Assembly (NCBI RefSeq): GCF_001550065.1
Contig: NZ_LRUB01000031.1
Coordinates: forward strand, 1-64,000
Reading direction: 5' to 3'
DNA: 64,000 nucleotides
Source: Kordiimonas lipolytica
Lineage (GTDB): Bacteria > Pseudomonadota > Alphaproteobacteria > Sphingomonadales > Kordiimonadaceae
The notes beneath the pieces were generated by a model. It saw only the letters and a list, made by a program, of their open reading frames with translations, was not told the DNA's origin and searched no databases. This document shows, piece after piece, positions 8,713 through 17,923 of this stretch. Numbering within the stretch: position 1 is the first letter of the stretch; every line of letters begins with the position of its first letter. Position numbers and translations under genes: made by a program.

Positions 8713-10041
8713 CTAATGATGGTGGTGTTCATGGCCCACATCACCTGCTCCTCGAAGGTTGCGCAGGTAAAATCTTTCGAAAGCAAATACAGCAGCAATG
8801 CTGCTCGCGGAGACGATAATGATGAAGGGGTCAGTGGACCCTTTGATAAAGATAAAGGCCCCCAACATAAGCGCATCCAGAACCATTGCCACAATCAGAA
8901 CCCATATCGCCGCTGAGACATCGCGACGCAGGTGTCTAAACACGCCCCAGTGAATGATTATGTCCATCAGGAGGTAGAATATGGCTCCCATTGACGCGAT
9001 CCGGCTCAGATCAAAGAAGGCCGCCAGCAGGCTTGCCAATACCACCGTATAGACCAGTGTGTGTTTCTGAATCCCACCCGGCATTCCGAAATGGCTGTGG
9101 GGAATCAGCTTCATGTCTGTAAGCATCGCCAGCATGCGCGACACGGCAAATGTGCTTGCAAGCAGACCGGATGCGGTTGCGATCAAGGCAATGATCACTG
9201 TGAATACAACACCGTCGTCCCCTATCGCGGGGCGCGCGGCTTCAGCCAATGAATAGTCTTTCGCTTTGACGATTTCGGCGACAGACAATGTTGAGCCAAC
9301 GGCAAAGCTGACTGCAAGATAAACGGCAAGGCATATCAACAATGACAGGACGATGGAGCGGCCCACGTTTTTCTTCGGCTCCTTCACCTCGTCACCGCTG
9401 TTCGTGATCGTCGTGAACCCTTTGTAGGCCAGGATGGCAAGGGCCGTAGCAGCCAGAAAGTCCGGCAGGGACCGGTTAGCAGGTTCTCCACTCAGCTTTG
9501 ACGCAAAGCTGAAATCCGCCGCCCACAGGGCCAACAGGGCAAAAATTAAAATCCCGCCTACTTTGATAACTGCAGAAGCCAGGGATATCCGGCCGATAAT
9601 TTTGTTCCCGGAGATATTGACCAGAAAGGCCGCGACGATCAGCCCCACAGCAATAGTCGGAACCAGGATTTCGCCCTTGTCAGTGTCAATCAACCGCAAC
9701 AGATATGTCGCAAATGTCCGAGCCACCAGGCTTTCGTTAATGATCATGGAAAACGCCATCAGGAGCGCTGCGGCACCCGTGATGGTGGCAGGCCCATAGG
9801 CCTTGTGCAGGATCATCGCGATGCCACCAGCCGACGGATACTTACGCGATACAACAATATAACTGTAGGCGCTGAAGCCGCTTACGATTGCAGCCAGAAG
9901 GAACGCAAGCGGAAACCATGGCCCCGCGTATTCTGCAACCTGTCCAGTGAGCGCAAAAATGCCTGCGCCAATCATGACGCCAGTTCCCATGGCCACGGTT
10001 GCGATCAGTGACAGGCTTCCCTTTTCATAAGTCGGCTTCAT
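8713..10041 (-). CDS. APC-superfamily amino acid permease
   Basis: A 442-aa transporter with about 12 transmembrane helices. The first helix contains MGTGVMIGAGIFALTGQVA, the canonical APC substrate-binding break, and the sixth region LAILAYKGFTTITNSGDEV also fits. The C-terminus ends GHEHHHH, a histidine-rich cytoplasmic tail that could bind metal ions and is unusual for the family. It begins nine bases after the MerR gene stop, so the two are co-transcribed. The substrate is unknown; the His tail and the neighbourhood of a copper ATPase raise the possibility of metal-linked control. Confidence 0.85.
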   Translation of the reverse strand: MKPTYEKGSLSLIATVAMGTGVMIGAGIFALTGQVAEYAGPWFPLAFLLAAIVSGFSAYSYIVVSRKYPSAGGIAMILHKAYGPATITGAAALLMAFSMIINESLVARTFATYLLRLIDTDKGEILVPTIAVGLIVAAFLVNISGNKIIGRISLASAVIKVGGILIFALLALWAADFSFASKLSGEPANRSLPDFLAATALAILAYKGFTTITNSGDEVKEPKKNVGRSIVLSLLICLAVYLAVSFAVGSTLSVAEIVKAKDYSLAEAARPAIGDDGVVFTVIIALIATASGLLASTFAVSRMLAMLTDMKLIPHSHFGMPGGIQKHTLVYTVVLASLLAAFFDLSRIASMGAIFYLLMDIIIHWGVFRHLRRDVSAAIWVLIVAMVLDALMLGAFIFIKGSTDPFIIIVSASSIAAVFAFERFYLRNLRGAGDVGHEHHHH

Positions 10042-10050
10042 TTTTCTCCC

Positions 10051-10434
10051 CTATTGCAGTCCGCCCCCGAACATTTTCTCGGCAATATCCGGACACCTCT
10101 GGCCAGCTTTTAACTCTCTCAGCACTGTTTCCAAGCGATCTGACAAAGCTCGCCGAGCGTCAAGCTCCTCAAGTATCGCATCGACAAAAGATTTATCATC
10201 CACACTCAATGGCTCCTGTTCATCACAGAGCGAAAGCAACGAAACCAATTGACGAAGCGACAACCCCAAAGATTGAAGATGGTGCAAGAAACGAACCCGT
10301 GCGGCATCTTCCTTGCTATACATCCGGTAGTTGGAGGGCTTTCTCGCAGGTGCCGGAAGAAGCCCGCGCCTTTCATAGTATCGGATAGTTTCACTCGGCA
10401 CACCTGAGAAGGCCGAAAAATCCGATATCTTCAT
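10051..10434 (-). CDS. MerR-family transcriptional regulator
   Basis: The N-terminus MKISDFSAFSGVPSETIRYY is a standard MerR winged helix-turn-helix, followed by ERRGLLPAPARKPSNYRMY and the dimerisation helix. The C-terminal part has only one cysteine near the end (GQRCPDIAEKMF), without the paired cysteines of CueR or ZntR, so the effector is unclear. ATG 10434 is chosen because the family pattern starts there; longer forms would overlap the preceding pepSY gene. It lies between a PepSY gene and two APC permeases, and may control this part of the operon. Confidence 0.8.
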   Translation of the reverse strand: MKISDFSAFSGVPSETIRYYERRGLLPAPARKPSNYRMYSKEDAARVRFLHHLQSLGLSLRQLVSLLSLCDEQEPLSVDDKSFVDAILEELDARRALSDRLETVLRELKAGQRCPDIAEKMFGGGLQ

Positions 10435-10482
10435 TGTCTTTTCCAAAGCCAGCATCCTTTCCAGCCGCCGCCTGACAAGCAC

Positions 10483-11217
10483 CTAAAGCCGCTTCCTCCG
10501 TCCGAGGAGCCAGTTGAAATCCCGCCGGTAGAAACGGAAAAACACGAGGCCCAAACCCGACAGTGTGAACAGCGCTGCACTGAACGCAAAAGTCATGATC
10601 AACGGATTGTTGAAATTTTCGCGTTCGTCATAATCCATGATGTGTAGCATCCAGAAAAAGTCATACAGGCGCCAAGTGGCCGAACGCCTGGCAAGCACAC
10701 GCCCCTCGGCGGGCGACACATAAATTGATGTGGTGTCTTCATCGGCAAACGTGACCTGCCACACTGGAAGCGGCCCGCGATAGTCTATCGTATGCGCATC
10801 CAGAAGCGTGCTGGACGCTATCGGCACATCCGGTTTGAAATCAGCATCGGCGATCTGGCGTGCCACCTGCTCATCAATGGGTGACAGCAGCTCGCCGGAT
10901 CCAGCATCCACCAGTGTCACTTCACCACCCAGATGCACTAACCGGACGACCGGGTGCCCCAATAAGGTCATATATGTTGCTTGCTGAATTTGACCTTTTT
11001 CTTGGCTGGCAAGGTCCCCCAAAGGCAACAGTCCCTCGACATTTGGCAGCGCTACAGGTGCATGCTCTTCGACATTATGCGTACCCCTCACTGTATCGAT
11101 AGGTATCCAGCTCATGACGACGCCACCCACCGTCCAGGCCAGAACCTGAAGACCAAGAACCAGGCCGATCCACTTATGGGTTTTTGCTAGAAATTTATGA
11201 AGTTGCTGCTTTTTCAA
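10483..11217 (-). CDS. PepSY-domain membrane protein
   Basis: A 244-aa protein with an N-terminal anchor helix (HKWIGLVLGLQVLAWTVGGVVMSW) and a second helix near the C-terminus (IMTFAFSAALFTLSGLGLVFF), with a PepSY-type periplasmic region between them. The family motif H-K-W-I-G at the start, the DFFWMLHIMDY segment, and the closing arginine-rich tail are typical of PepSY proteins found beside metal transporters and ferric reductases. The role is probably in periplasmic redox or metal handling, inferred from family context. It follows the MerR gene by 47 bp in the copA operon. Confidence 0.8.
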   Translation of the reverse strand: MKKQQLHKFLAKTHKWIGLVLGLQVLAWTVGGVVMSWIPIDTVRGTHNVEEHAPVALPNVEGLLPLGDLASQEKGQIQQATYMTLLGHPVVRLVHLGGEVTLVDAGSGELLSPIDEQVARQIADADFKPDVPIASSTLLDAHTIDYRGPLPVWQVTFADEDTTSIYVSPAEGRVLARRSATWRLYDFFWMLHIMDYDERENFNNPLIMTFAFSAALFTLSGLGLVFFRFYRRDFNWLLGRRKRL

Positions 11218-11264
11218 AGTTTATTCCTGCTCAAAACGAGCTTTAGTATGAAAACTGGTAATGG

Positions 11265-11669
11265 TTAGTCACCGTACAAATGATTTATGATGCTACAGTC
11301 CTGGAGCGGCTGTTCATTGCCAGGGCAATACTCAGCCAACACTTCCAAATTCTGTTTGATCTTGCTGAGAAGAGCCAATTTGCCATCTATCTGTGCAATC
11401 TTGGCTCTTGCTATCTTGTTCACAGTTGCGCAATCAGCCTCAGGACTTGCAGACAGTTCCAACAGCTCTCTGATTTCCTTGAGTGTAAAACCCAGGGACT
11501 GCGCTTCCTTCACAAACTTAAGCTGCCTGACATTTTCCAAGCCATACACCCGGTATCCGGCGCTGGTTCGCTCAGGCGTGGGGAGGACATGGCACCTCTC
11601 ATAATACCGTATTGTTTCAATGCCAACGCCGGTCGCATCGGCTAGTTTCCCAATTGTAAGCTGTGCCAT
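11265..11669 (-). CDS. MerR-family heavy-metal-responsive regulator
   Basis: A 134-aa regulator beginning MAQLTIGKLADATGVGIETI, a typical MerR DNA-binding domain. Metal-ligand positions are Cys80 at the start of the dimerisation helix and Cys115 and Cys125 in the C-terminal loop (CPGNEQPLQDC). A cysteine near position 80 is found in regulators of divalent metals (MerR, ZntR, CadR, PbrR), while CueR has serine there. This suggests response to a divalent ion such as Hg, Zn, Cd or Pb rather than Cu(I). It follows the P-type ATPase gene by 12 bp and probably acts at the promoter ahead of that gene. Confidence 0.88.
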   Translation of the reverse strand: MAQLTIGKLADATGVGIETIRYYERCHVLPTPERTSAGYRVYGLENVRQLKFVKEAQSLGFTLKEIRELLELSASPEADCATVNKIARAKIAQIDGKLALLSKIKQNLEVLAEYCPGNEQPLQDCSIINHLYGD

Positions 11670-11681
11670 GTCATTTCACTC

Positions 11682-14159
11682 CTAGAGCCGGATCGACTTA
11701 AGGCGTAGCGAATTGCTGATCACCGAAACAGAACTCAGGCTCATGGCCGCGGCCGCAAACATGGGCGAGATGAGGATACCGAACCAGGGATAAAGGACAC
11801 CTGCCGCAATCGGCACACCAGCGGCGTTATAGACAAGTGCAAAAAACAGGTTCTGCCTGATATTACGCATGGTGGCGCGCGCCAGCCGCCGTGCCCTGAC
11901 AATCCCGGTCAGGTCCCCTTTCACAAGGGTGAAGCCCGCGCTTTCAATCGCTACATCGGCACCGGTGCCCATGGCGATGCCCACATCGGCCTGCGCGAGC
12001 GCCGGCGCATCATTGACACCGTCACCCGCCATGGCGACACGGTGGCCTTTTTCCTGCAGCTCCCGAATGATCCGTGCCTTGTCCTCGGGCAACACGTCCG
12101 CGCGGATATCGTCGATCCCGAGCCTTGCGGCAACGGCCCGGCCCGTGCGTACATTATCACCCGTTGCCATGATCACCTTAAGGCCTTCCGCATGCAGTGC
12201 CTTCAAGGCATCGGGCGTGGTCTCTTTCACAGGGTCGGCGACCGATACCAGCCCGGCGACCGCACCGTCCATCACCACGAACATGACGGTTTCACCCTCA
12301 TCGCGACGAGCATTGGCGGTATCGGACAGGGCCCCTCCATCGATCCCCATATCGTCCAGCAGTTTGGCATTACCGAGTGCGACTGAAGTGCCGTCGATCA
12401 CGCCTTTCACGCCCTTGCCTGTCACCGCTTCAAAATCGTTGGCAGACACAAGCTTCAGGCCACGCTCTTCCGCGCCGGAGACAATAGCTTCCGCCAACGG
12501 GTGCTCGGACCCGCGCTCAAGGCTTGCTGCAAAGCGAAGTACATCGTCTTCGCCATATCCTTCCTGTGGCAGTACAGCTACCAACTTGGGCTTGCCCACG
12601 GTCAGCGTACCAGTCTTGTCGACAATCAGAGTATCAACCTTGGCGAAGCGCTCAAGCGCTTCTGCATTCTTGATCAACACACCCGCCTGCGCGCCCCGGC
12701 CGGTAGCTGTCATAATTGACATCGGTGTTGCCAAGCCGAGCGCACATGGACATGCGATGATGAGTACAGCGACAGCCGCGACCAAGCCATATGACAACGA
12801 GGGTGCTGGACCCCAAACAGCCCATGCGATAAAGGCGAGCACGGCAATAAGGATTACCACCGGCACAAACTTGCCCGCGACAGAGTCTGCCAGTTTCTGG
12901 ATCGGCGCCCGGCTCCTTTGCGCATTTGCCACCATCTCGACGATCTGGGAAAGCATGGTGTCCTTGCCCACCCGTTCCGCCGTCATGATCAGGCTGCCTG
13001 TGCCATTGATTGTGGCACCTGTGAGCTTGTCACCCTCCACCTTTTCAACCGGTACCGGCTCCCCGGAAATCATCGATTCATCCACTGACGACCGCCCTTC
13101 CTGCACGATACCATCCACCGGGATCTTGTCGCCCGGTCGCACGCGCAGGCGGTCACCAACCACAACATCTTCAAGTGGAATTTCTTCTTCCCGCCCGTCT
13201 TCACGGATCACCCGCGCCGTCTTGGCCGCCAGGTCAAGAAGTGCCTTGATGGCAGCACCGGTGCGTTCCCGCGCGCCCAGTTCCATTACCTGGCCAAGGA
13301 GTACAAGCGTCACGATCACAGCACCCGCTTCGAAATAGACACCCACATGGCCTTCCGGATCGCGGAACCCGTCCGGGAAAATGCCGGGCGCCATCACCGC
13401 GACAACGCTGAAAAGATAGGCTGCACCGGTCCCCAATCCGATCAGCGTGAACATGTTGAGGTTACCGGTAACAACTGATTGAACGCCACGAACAAAGAAA
13501 GGCCAACCGGCCCACAATATCACGGGGGTACCAAGAGCTAACTCAATCCACAGCGTCAGACGTTCGCCAAAGATTTCACGAACGCCACCAAGGCCGACAT
13601 AGGGGCCCATGGATAGCACCAGAAGCGGTACCGTGAAAACTGCCCCAAACCAGAAACGGCGCTTAAAATCCACCAGCTCCGGATTTGGGCCTTCGTCTCC
13701 CGTGGGCACACCCATTGGCTCGAGAGCCATACCGCAGATGGGGCAGGTCCCCGGCCCCACCTGTTGGATTTCAGGATGCATCGGGCAGGTGTATATCGTG
13801 CCTTCCGGCATCGGTTCTTGGGCCGGTCTGTCGTCAATATATTGGGCAGGATCGGCTACGAACTTCTGCTCGCACTTTTCCGAACAGAAATAATAGCTAT
13901 TGCCCTCATGCTTCTGGATATGGGTCGCCGCGCCCCGGTCGACATTCATGCCGCAAACCGGGTCTTTGGCTGTTGCATATGTATCAGGGTCTGCTTCGAA
14001 CTTGGCTTTGCAGTGGTCGCTGCAGAAATAATAGTCGTGCCCGGCGTGGCTTACCTTGCGTTCACTTTTCTCCGGATCGACGGACATGCCACAAACGGGG
14101 TCATGGACTGCCGACTTGCCATTGCTGGCATGGTGATGATGGTCGTGGTGCTCACACAT
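11682..14159 (-). CDS. copper-type P1B ATPase with two YHS domains
   Basis: An 825-aa heavy-metal efflux ATPase. The His-rich N-terminus (HHDHHHH) is followed by two YHS-type domains (DPVCGMSVD and DPVCGMNVD, each ending in a YYFC segment) and a heavy-metal-binding motif YTCPMHPEI...[14 protein letters not shown], instead of the usual CxxC ferredoxin-like domains. The core has eight membrane helices with the metal-gate motif CPCALG, the phosphorylated aspartate in DKTGTLT, the TGD loop in MATGDN, and the hinge [12 protein letters not shown] plus these soluble domains indicates export of Cu(I) or Ag(I). ATG 14159 has a strong AGGAG site. It leads the operon with merR, pepSY, merR and two permeases. 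Confidence 0.95.
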   Translation of the reverse strand: MCEHHDHHHHASNGKSAVHDPVCGMSVDPEKSERKVSHAGHDYYFCSDHCKAKFEADPDTYATAKDPVCGMNVDRGAATHIQKHEGNSYYFCSEKCEQKFVADPAQYIDDRPAQEPMPEGTIYTCPMHPEIQQVGPGTCPICGMALEPMGVPTGDEGPNPELVDFKRRFWFGAVFTVPLLVLSMGPYVGLGGVREIFGERLTLWIELALGTPVILWAGWPFFVRGVQSVVTGNLNMFTLIGLGTGAAYLFSVVAVMAPGIFPDGFRDPEGHVGVYFEAGAVIVTLVLLGQVMELGARERTGAAIKALLDLAAKTARVIREDGREEEIPLEDVVVGDRLRVRPGDKIPVDGIVQEGRSSVDESMISGEPVPVEKVEGDKLTGATINGTGSLIMTAERVGKDTMLSQIVEMVANAQRSRAPIQKLADSVAGKFVPVVILIAVLAFIAWAVWGPAPSLSYGLVAAVAVLIIACPCALGLATPMSIMTATGRGAQAGVLIKNAEALERFAKVDTLIVDKTGTLTVGKPKLVAVLPQEGYGEDDVLRFAASLERGSEHPLAEAIVSGAEERGLKLVSANDFEAVTGKGVKGVIDGTSVALGNAKLLDDMGIDGGALSDTANARRDEGETVMFVVMDGAVAGLVSVADPVKETTPDALKALHAEGLKVIMATGDNVRTGRAVAARLGIDDIRADVLPEDKARIIRELQEKGHRVAMAGDGVNDAPALAQADVGIAMGTGADVAIESAGFTLVKGDLTGIVRARRLARATMRNIRQNLFFALVYNAAGVPIAAGVLYPWFGILISPMFAAAAMSLSSVSVISNSLRLKSIRL

Positions 14160-14194
14160 AGGCGAAACTCCTGATCAACTGTAGATTCGCCGGA

Positions 14195-14225
14195 AGCCTA
14201 AAGCTTCTAGTAAGGGCAAGGTCAA
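14195..14225 (-). promoter_or_regulatory. MerR-type promoter of the copper ATPase operon
   Basis: On the minus strand a TTGACC -35 (14225-14220) and a TAGGCT -10 (14200-14195) are separated by exactly 19 bp, the over-long spacer that MerR-family activators untwist. The dyad is imperfect (ACCTTGC and AGAAGCT arms). The ATPase start codon lies about 36 bases beyond the -10. Confidence 0.65.
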
Positions 14226-14284
14226 TAGGGTTTCTGCTTTTTTTTGACCCTCTGAAAATATAATGCGCCTGAAGATTTCCTGCC

Positions 14285-14315
14285 TTGACCTTCCTGTAAC
14301 TGGAAGCCCTAAGCT
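14285..14315 (+). promoter_or_regulatory. CueR-type promoter of the DUF2933/methyltransferase operon
   Basis: TTGACC -35 at 14285-14290, 19-bp spacer, TAAGCT -10 at 14310-14315. The spacer carries the dyad ACCTTCC-N7-GGAAGCC (14288-14308), close to the CueR consensus ACCTTCC-N7-GGAAGGT. It is divergent from the ATPase promoter 60 bp away, so one regulator could serve both sides. Confidence 0.8.
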
Positions 14316-14341
14316 CGTGCCAAACCTTTCGGAGGGCGACC

Positions 14342-14554
14342 ATGAAAAATTCTCCAGGCTTCTTTCAAACAAGGATCGGTTTCGTGTTCATCGTGTTCCT
14401 AGCGATCGCTGGTCTGATGTTAGTTTATGAACATAGGGCTCATATAACACTCGGTGGCAATGCGCCGTTACTGCTGTTGTTGCTACTTTGCGTAGGAATG
14501 CATCTGTTCATGCATGGAGGCCATTCCCACCATGACCACAAGGATGAGGAGTAA
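14342..14554 (+). CDS. DUF2933-like small membrane protein
   Basis: A 70-aa protein with two hydrophobic segments (IGFVFIVFLAIAGLMLVYEH and APLLLLLLLCVGMHLFMH) and a cytoplasmic tail HGGHSHHDHKDEE rich in histidine and acids. This arrangement is that of the DUF2933 family, often found beside copper and heavy-metal efflux genes. Histidines in the tail and the CMHLFMH segment could bind copper; the precise function is not known. GGAGGG precedes ATG 14342. It is the first gene behind the CueR-type promoter and lies six bases ahead of the methyltransferase gene. Confidence 0.8.
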   Translation: MKNSPGFFQTRIGFVFIVFLAIAGLMLVYEHRAHITLGGNAPLLLLLLLCVGMHLFMHGGHSHHDHKDEE

Positions 14555-14560
14555 GACACC

Positions 14561-15196
14561 ATGGATCATTCTTCATCCTATGGTCTCTGGAGCCTCGTGA
14601 TCCTGAATTCGGCCATTTTCATTTTCTTTGCTTTCAGCTTTACAAAACCAAAGACGACAACTGACTGGCGTTCCTTCGGCGTTTTCAGCGCATTCATTGT
14701 TGCTCTCTTCACCGAGATGTACGGCGTGCCGCTGACCATCTATTTCCTGTCCGGATGGCTGCAAAGCCAATTTCCTGATGTGGACTGGTTCGCGCACGAT
14801 TCCGGCCACCTGCTGGAGATGATGTTCGGCTGGAAAGCCAATCCCCACTTCGGGCCATTCCATATACTGAGTATGGCCTTCATTGGCGGCGGCTTCTGGC
14901 TTCTGGCAGCCGCTTGGAACGTTCTGTACCGGGCGCAAAAGACAGGAACACTTGCGACAAGCGGGCCGTATGCCCGCATGCGCCACCCACAATATGTTGC
15001 ATTTGTCCTGATCATGTTCGGGTTCCTCCTGCAGTGGCCCACCATCCTGACGCTCGCGATGTTCCCTATCCTGCTTGTTGTCTATTGGCGGCTGTCGATC
15101 ACGGAAGAACACCAGGCGGAAAAGGATTTCGGCGACACCTTCACACGGTACGCCGAGCACACACCACGCTTTGTCCCAAACCTGACAGGCGCCTGA
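14561..15196 (+). CDS. isoprenylcysteine carboxyl methyltransferase-like membrane protein
   Basis: A 211-aa integral membrane protein with about five helices. The C-terminal half GPYARMRHPQYVAFVLIMFGF followed by EEHQAEKDFGDTFTRYAEHTPRFVP is the hallmark of the ICMT/PEMT (methyltransferase, phospholipid/isoprenylcysteine) family, where the RHPxY and EE motifs bind S-adenosylmethionine. Bacterial members are common in metal-resistance clusters, but their substrate is mostly undetermined. It is co-transcribed with the DUF2933-like gene (six-base gap) and followed by a Met/His-rich exported protein, so a role in the copper response is likely by context. Confidence 0.85.
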   Translation: MDHSSSYGLWSLVILNSAIFIFFAFSFTKPKTTTDWRSFGVFSAFIVALFTEMYGVPLTIYFLSGWLQSQFPDVDWFAHDSGHLLEMMFGWKANPHFGPFHILSMAFIGGGFWLLAAAWNVLYRAQKTGTLATSGPYARMRHPQYVAFVLIMFGFLLQWPTILTLAMFPILLVVYWRLSITEEHQAEKDFGDTFTRYAEHTPRFVPNLTGA

Positions 15197-15265
15197 TCCT
15201 CTGCCGCATTAATCCCAACACTTGGAATTTCCAAACAGATCACAATCAATTCTCAGGAGGTTTTC

Positions 15266-15628
15266 ATGAAAAGCAAATCCATCGTTACCACATTGGCAAT
15301 TGCCGCTATCGGCTTGTCGCTCACGATGCCCGTCTATGCCTACGACGATGATCACAAGGATGATCACAAAGACAGGGCGGGGCATATGATGATGAAAGAC
15401 GGCATGATGATGCGGGATATGATGCGCAAGCATATGAAGGCCTGCATGACCGAGAAAATGGAAATGGATCATGAGACCGACCCAGCCAAAATCCGCAGCA
15501 ACATGATGATGCAAATGGATGAGTGCATGTCGATGATGCCCATGGATAAAGGGATGAAAAAGGGCATGGACAAAGACGGCATGAAACAGGAAGGCGAGAA
15601 GAAAAAACAGCACGATCATAACCACTGA
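15266..15628 (+). CDS. exported Met/His/Asp-rich putative metal-binding protein
   Basis: A 120-aa protein with a cleavable signal peptide (MKSKSIVTTLAIAAIGLSLTMPVYA). The mature part is a low-complexity mixture of Met, His, Asp and Lys: DDDHKDDHKD, MMMKDGMMMRDMM and a final DHNH. Clusters of methionine and histidine bind Cu(I), Cu(II) or Ag(I), as in periplasmic copper-handling proteins such as PcoE/SilE or CopK, although I see no direct homology. Two cysteines (CMTEKME and DECMS) could add ligands. An AGGAGG site precedes ATG 15266. It is the last gene before a strong bidirectional terminator. Confidence 0.8.
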   Translation: MKSKSIVTTLAIAAIGLSLTMPVYAYDDDHKDDHKDRAGHMMMKDGMMMRDMMRKHMKACMTEKMEMDHETDPAKIRSNMMMQMDECMSMMPMDKGMKKGMDKDGMKQEGEKKKQHDHNH

Positions 15629-15648
15629 TCGGCTGATCCCTCTCCTTT

Positions 15649-15677
15649 ATGCGGTGTGTCGCCTTGGCACACCGCAT
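15649..15677. terminator. bidirectional terminator between convergent operons
   Basis: A perfect 10-bp stem ATGCGGTGTG/CACACCGCAT with a nine-base loop lies between the Met-rich protein gene (plus) and the ABC permease gene (minus). Short T-rich flanks occur on both sides. Confidence 0.75.
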
Positions 15678-15682
15678 TGGCA

Positions 15683-16795
15683 TCAGGAGAGCTTGCGCCG
15701 GAACATCCAGGCACCGGCCGACAAGGTGACAAAGGCGATAGCCAGCATCGGCCACATATGGCCGACCACATCACCTGCCGGCACCGCTTTCAGGAAAACA
15801 CCCCGGCAGATCGCAATAAAATGCGTCACCGGATTGGTTTGCGCCACGGTTTGCAGCCAGTCGGGCATGTTTTCCACAGGCGTCGCATAGCCGGACAACA
15901 GAACGGCAGGTACCATATACATGAAAATGCCGATGATTGCCTGCTGCTGCGTGGAGGCGAGCGATGAGATGAACAGCCCGATACCGATGATGGCCGCGAG
16001 ATAAAGCGTCATGGCGGCAAAAAGCAGAAGCACCGAACCTTCGAACGGCACGCCCAAAACGAGGATACTCAGGATCAACATCGCAAGCGCGCTTGTCATG
16101 GCGATGATCAGCGCGGGAATGGTCTTCCCAACCAAAATCTCAAACGGCCGCAGCGGCGATACCAGCAACTGCTCGAAACTGCCCAGCTCGCGCTCCCGCG
16201 CGACCGAAAAAGCCGACACCATAAAGCCCACTGTGGCAATAAGCCCCGCAAACAGCCCCGGCGTCCCCGACCAGATGGTGTCGAAATTCGGGTTGAAGTA
16301 GGTTCGGGAGACAATCTCGCTGGGCGGGTTCCCGTTCCTGGGCGTTCGTGCCTCCACCTCCGCATTGAAAGCGGCAACAATTTCCCCAGCATAGCCCGCC
16401 AAAATCTGTGCAACGTTCGACCGACGGCCATCCAGAATGATCTGCACATTTGCTGTCTCGCCCCGTGCGAGCCGTTTGGAAAAGTCGGGCTGGATGTGAA
16501 GGACCATCAATGCCGCCTGGTTCTCGATAACCTCACCGATGTCGCTGTCGCTTTCCAGGTAGGTAATCTTCGTGAAGGTCGGTGCCCCGACAAAACGCGA
16601 CACCAGTTCGCGGGATTCAATGCCCTGATCCTGATTGAAAACCGCAAGCGACACATTCTTAACTTCCTGCGTCAACGCGAAAGCATAGATGAGCAACAGG
16701 AACGGCGGCGCCACGAGCAGCAGAAAACGGGTTTGCCGGTCCTGGATATTGGCCCACAGTTCCTTTTTGATCAGCGCATAAAGCCGGGTCCACAT
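15683..16795 (-). CDS. ABC-2 type exporter permease (second)
   Basis: A 370-aa ABC-2 permease: one N-terminal helix (FLLLVAPPFLLLIYAFALTQ), a large extracytoplasmic domain, and five C-terminal helices. The signature segment ARERELGSFEQLLVSPLRPFEILVGKTIPA is conserved in YhhJ/YbhR-type permeases. It should form a heterodimer with the permease encoded immediately upstream (six-base gap), driven by the double ATPase and joined to the HlyD protein. The substrate is unknown; relatives export drugs or hydrophobic compounds. It is the last gene of the long operon that begins with acetate kinase. Confidence 0.9.
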   Translation of the reverse strand: MWTRLYALIKKELWANIQDRQTRFLLLVAPPFLLLIYAFALTQEVKNVSLAVFNQDQGIESRELVSRFVGAPTFTKITYLESDSDIGEVIENQAALMVLHIQPDFSKRLARGETANVQIILDGRRSNVAQILAGYAGEIVAAFNAEVEARTPRNGNPPSEIVSRTYFNPNFDTIWSGTPGLFAGLIATVGFMVSAFSVARERELGSFEQLLVSPLRPFEILVGKTIPALIIAMTSALAMLILSILVLGVPFEGSVLLLFAAMTLYLAAIIGIGLFISSLASTQQQAIIGIFMYMVPAVLLSGYATPVENMPDWLQTVAQTNPVTHFIAICRGVFLKAVPAGDVVGHMWPMLAIAFVTLSAGAWMFRRKLS

Positions 16796-16801
16796 GGGTG
16801 C

Positions 16802-17923
16802 CTACTCCAAATCCGTTCGGGTTTTCCTGACTGCCGCCATGAAAAACACCAGCCCGATCAGCGCCAGCACCAACGTATCAGTCACGATCACACCGCCCGC
16901 GTCCCCCGCCAGGAACAGCGTCTGCAGTGTTGAGACAAAATATTTGGCCGGTACGATATAGCTGACCCACTGAAGCGGCGCAGGCATGCTGTCGATCTCA
17001 AACACAAAGTTCGAAAAGTAAAAGGCCGGAAGGAAGGCTGACAGGATGGAAATCTGGGCCGCGATCAGCTGGCTTCGTGAGATAGTCGAGATCAACAGCC
17101 CCATGCCAAGCGACGTCCACATGAACACCGCGGATGTCAGCCCCAACAGCCAAAAGGACCCACGAAACGGCACGTCAAAAAGCCAGATGGCCACGCCAAC
17201 CGACAGGACCATGGACGCCATGCCCAACAGAAAGTAGGGCGCAAGTTTCCCAAGAAGCAGTTCCCACCGGCCGATAGGCGTGGTCAACAGCGCCTCCATC
17301 GTGCCGCGTTCCCATTCCCGCGCCACCACAAGGGCGGTCAGCAACGCGCCGATCATGGTCATGATGATCGCCACGGACCCGGGCACCAGATAATTTTTGC
17401 TGGAGGCTTCCGGATTGTACCACAGGCGGGATACAAGGCTTACGGGCGGCGCATAGTCGATGCCGTTGCTGGATAGTTCCTGACCAAGCCAGGAGGCCCA
17501 CAGAACCTGAACATAGCCACGGATCAGCTCGGCCGTATTGGCGTCCGTCCCGTCAACAAGAACCTGAATGGGTGCAGTATCCCGGCGGAAGGCGCGGCGG
17601 GAGAAATCAGCGCGTAACACCACAATACCCTTCAGATCGCCCGACACCAGTTTGCTTTCCAGGTCACGCACATCGCGGCCAGTTTCCACACGGAAGTAAC
17701 TGGACGTCACCAGCGAGGCCGTAAAGCTGCCGGTCTCGGGCGTGGGCTGTTCAACCACAAGGCCAATATCATAGTGGCGCGGGTCGAACGTAACGCCGTA
17801 CCCGAACAGGAACAGCAGGGTCAGCGGCAGAAAGACGGCAATGATCAGGCTGCTGGGGTCTCTTAATATCTGCCGGCTTTCCTTGCGGGCCAGGCCACAT
17901 ATGCGTCCCGTATTGAACCTCAT
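16802..17923 (-). CDS. ABC-2 type exporter permease (first)
   Basis: A 373-aa homologue of the following permease, with the same architecture: N-terminal helix (SLIIAVFLPLTLLFLFGYGV), periplasmic domain, then five helices with AREWERGTMEALLTTPIGRWELLLGKL. Its ATG overlaps the stop codon of the ATPase gene by four bases (17920-17923), so translation is coupled. Together with the HlyD-type protein and the double ATPase it makes a YbhGFSR / YhiI-RbbA-YhhJ-like exporter of the inner membrane. The transported compound cannot be read from the sequence. Confidence 0.9.
   Translation of the reverse strand: MRFNTGRICGLARKESRQILRDPSSLIIAVFLPLTLLFLFGYGVTFDPRHYDIGLVVEQPTPETGSFTASLVTSSYFRVETGRDVRDLESKLVSGDLKGIVVLRADFSRRAFRRDTAPIQVLVDGTDANTAELIRGYVQVLWASWLGQELSSNGIDYAPPVSLVSRLWYNPEASSKNYLVPGSVAIIMTMIGALLTALVVAREWERGTMEALLTTPIGRWELLLGKLAPYFLLGMASMVLSVGVAIWLFDVPFRGSFWLLGLTSAVFMWTSLGMGLLISTISRSQLIAAQISILSAFLPAFYFSNFVFEIDSMPAPLQWVSYIVPAKYFVSTLQTLFLAGDAGGVIVTDTLVLALIGLVFFMAAVRKTRTDLE

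Noticed and set aside
11869..13338. Long plus-strand open frame opposite the copper ATPase gene.
   Set aside because: Composition is Ser/Thr/Ala-rich low complexity, typical of the antisense frame of a GC-rich gene; no family features.
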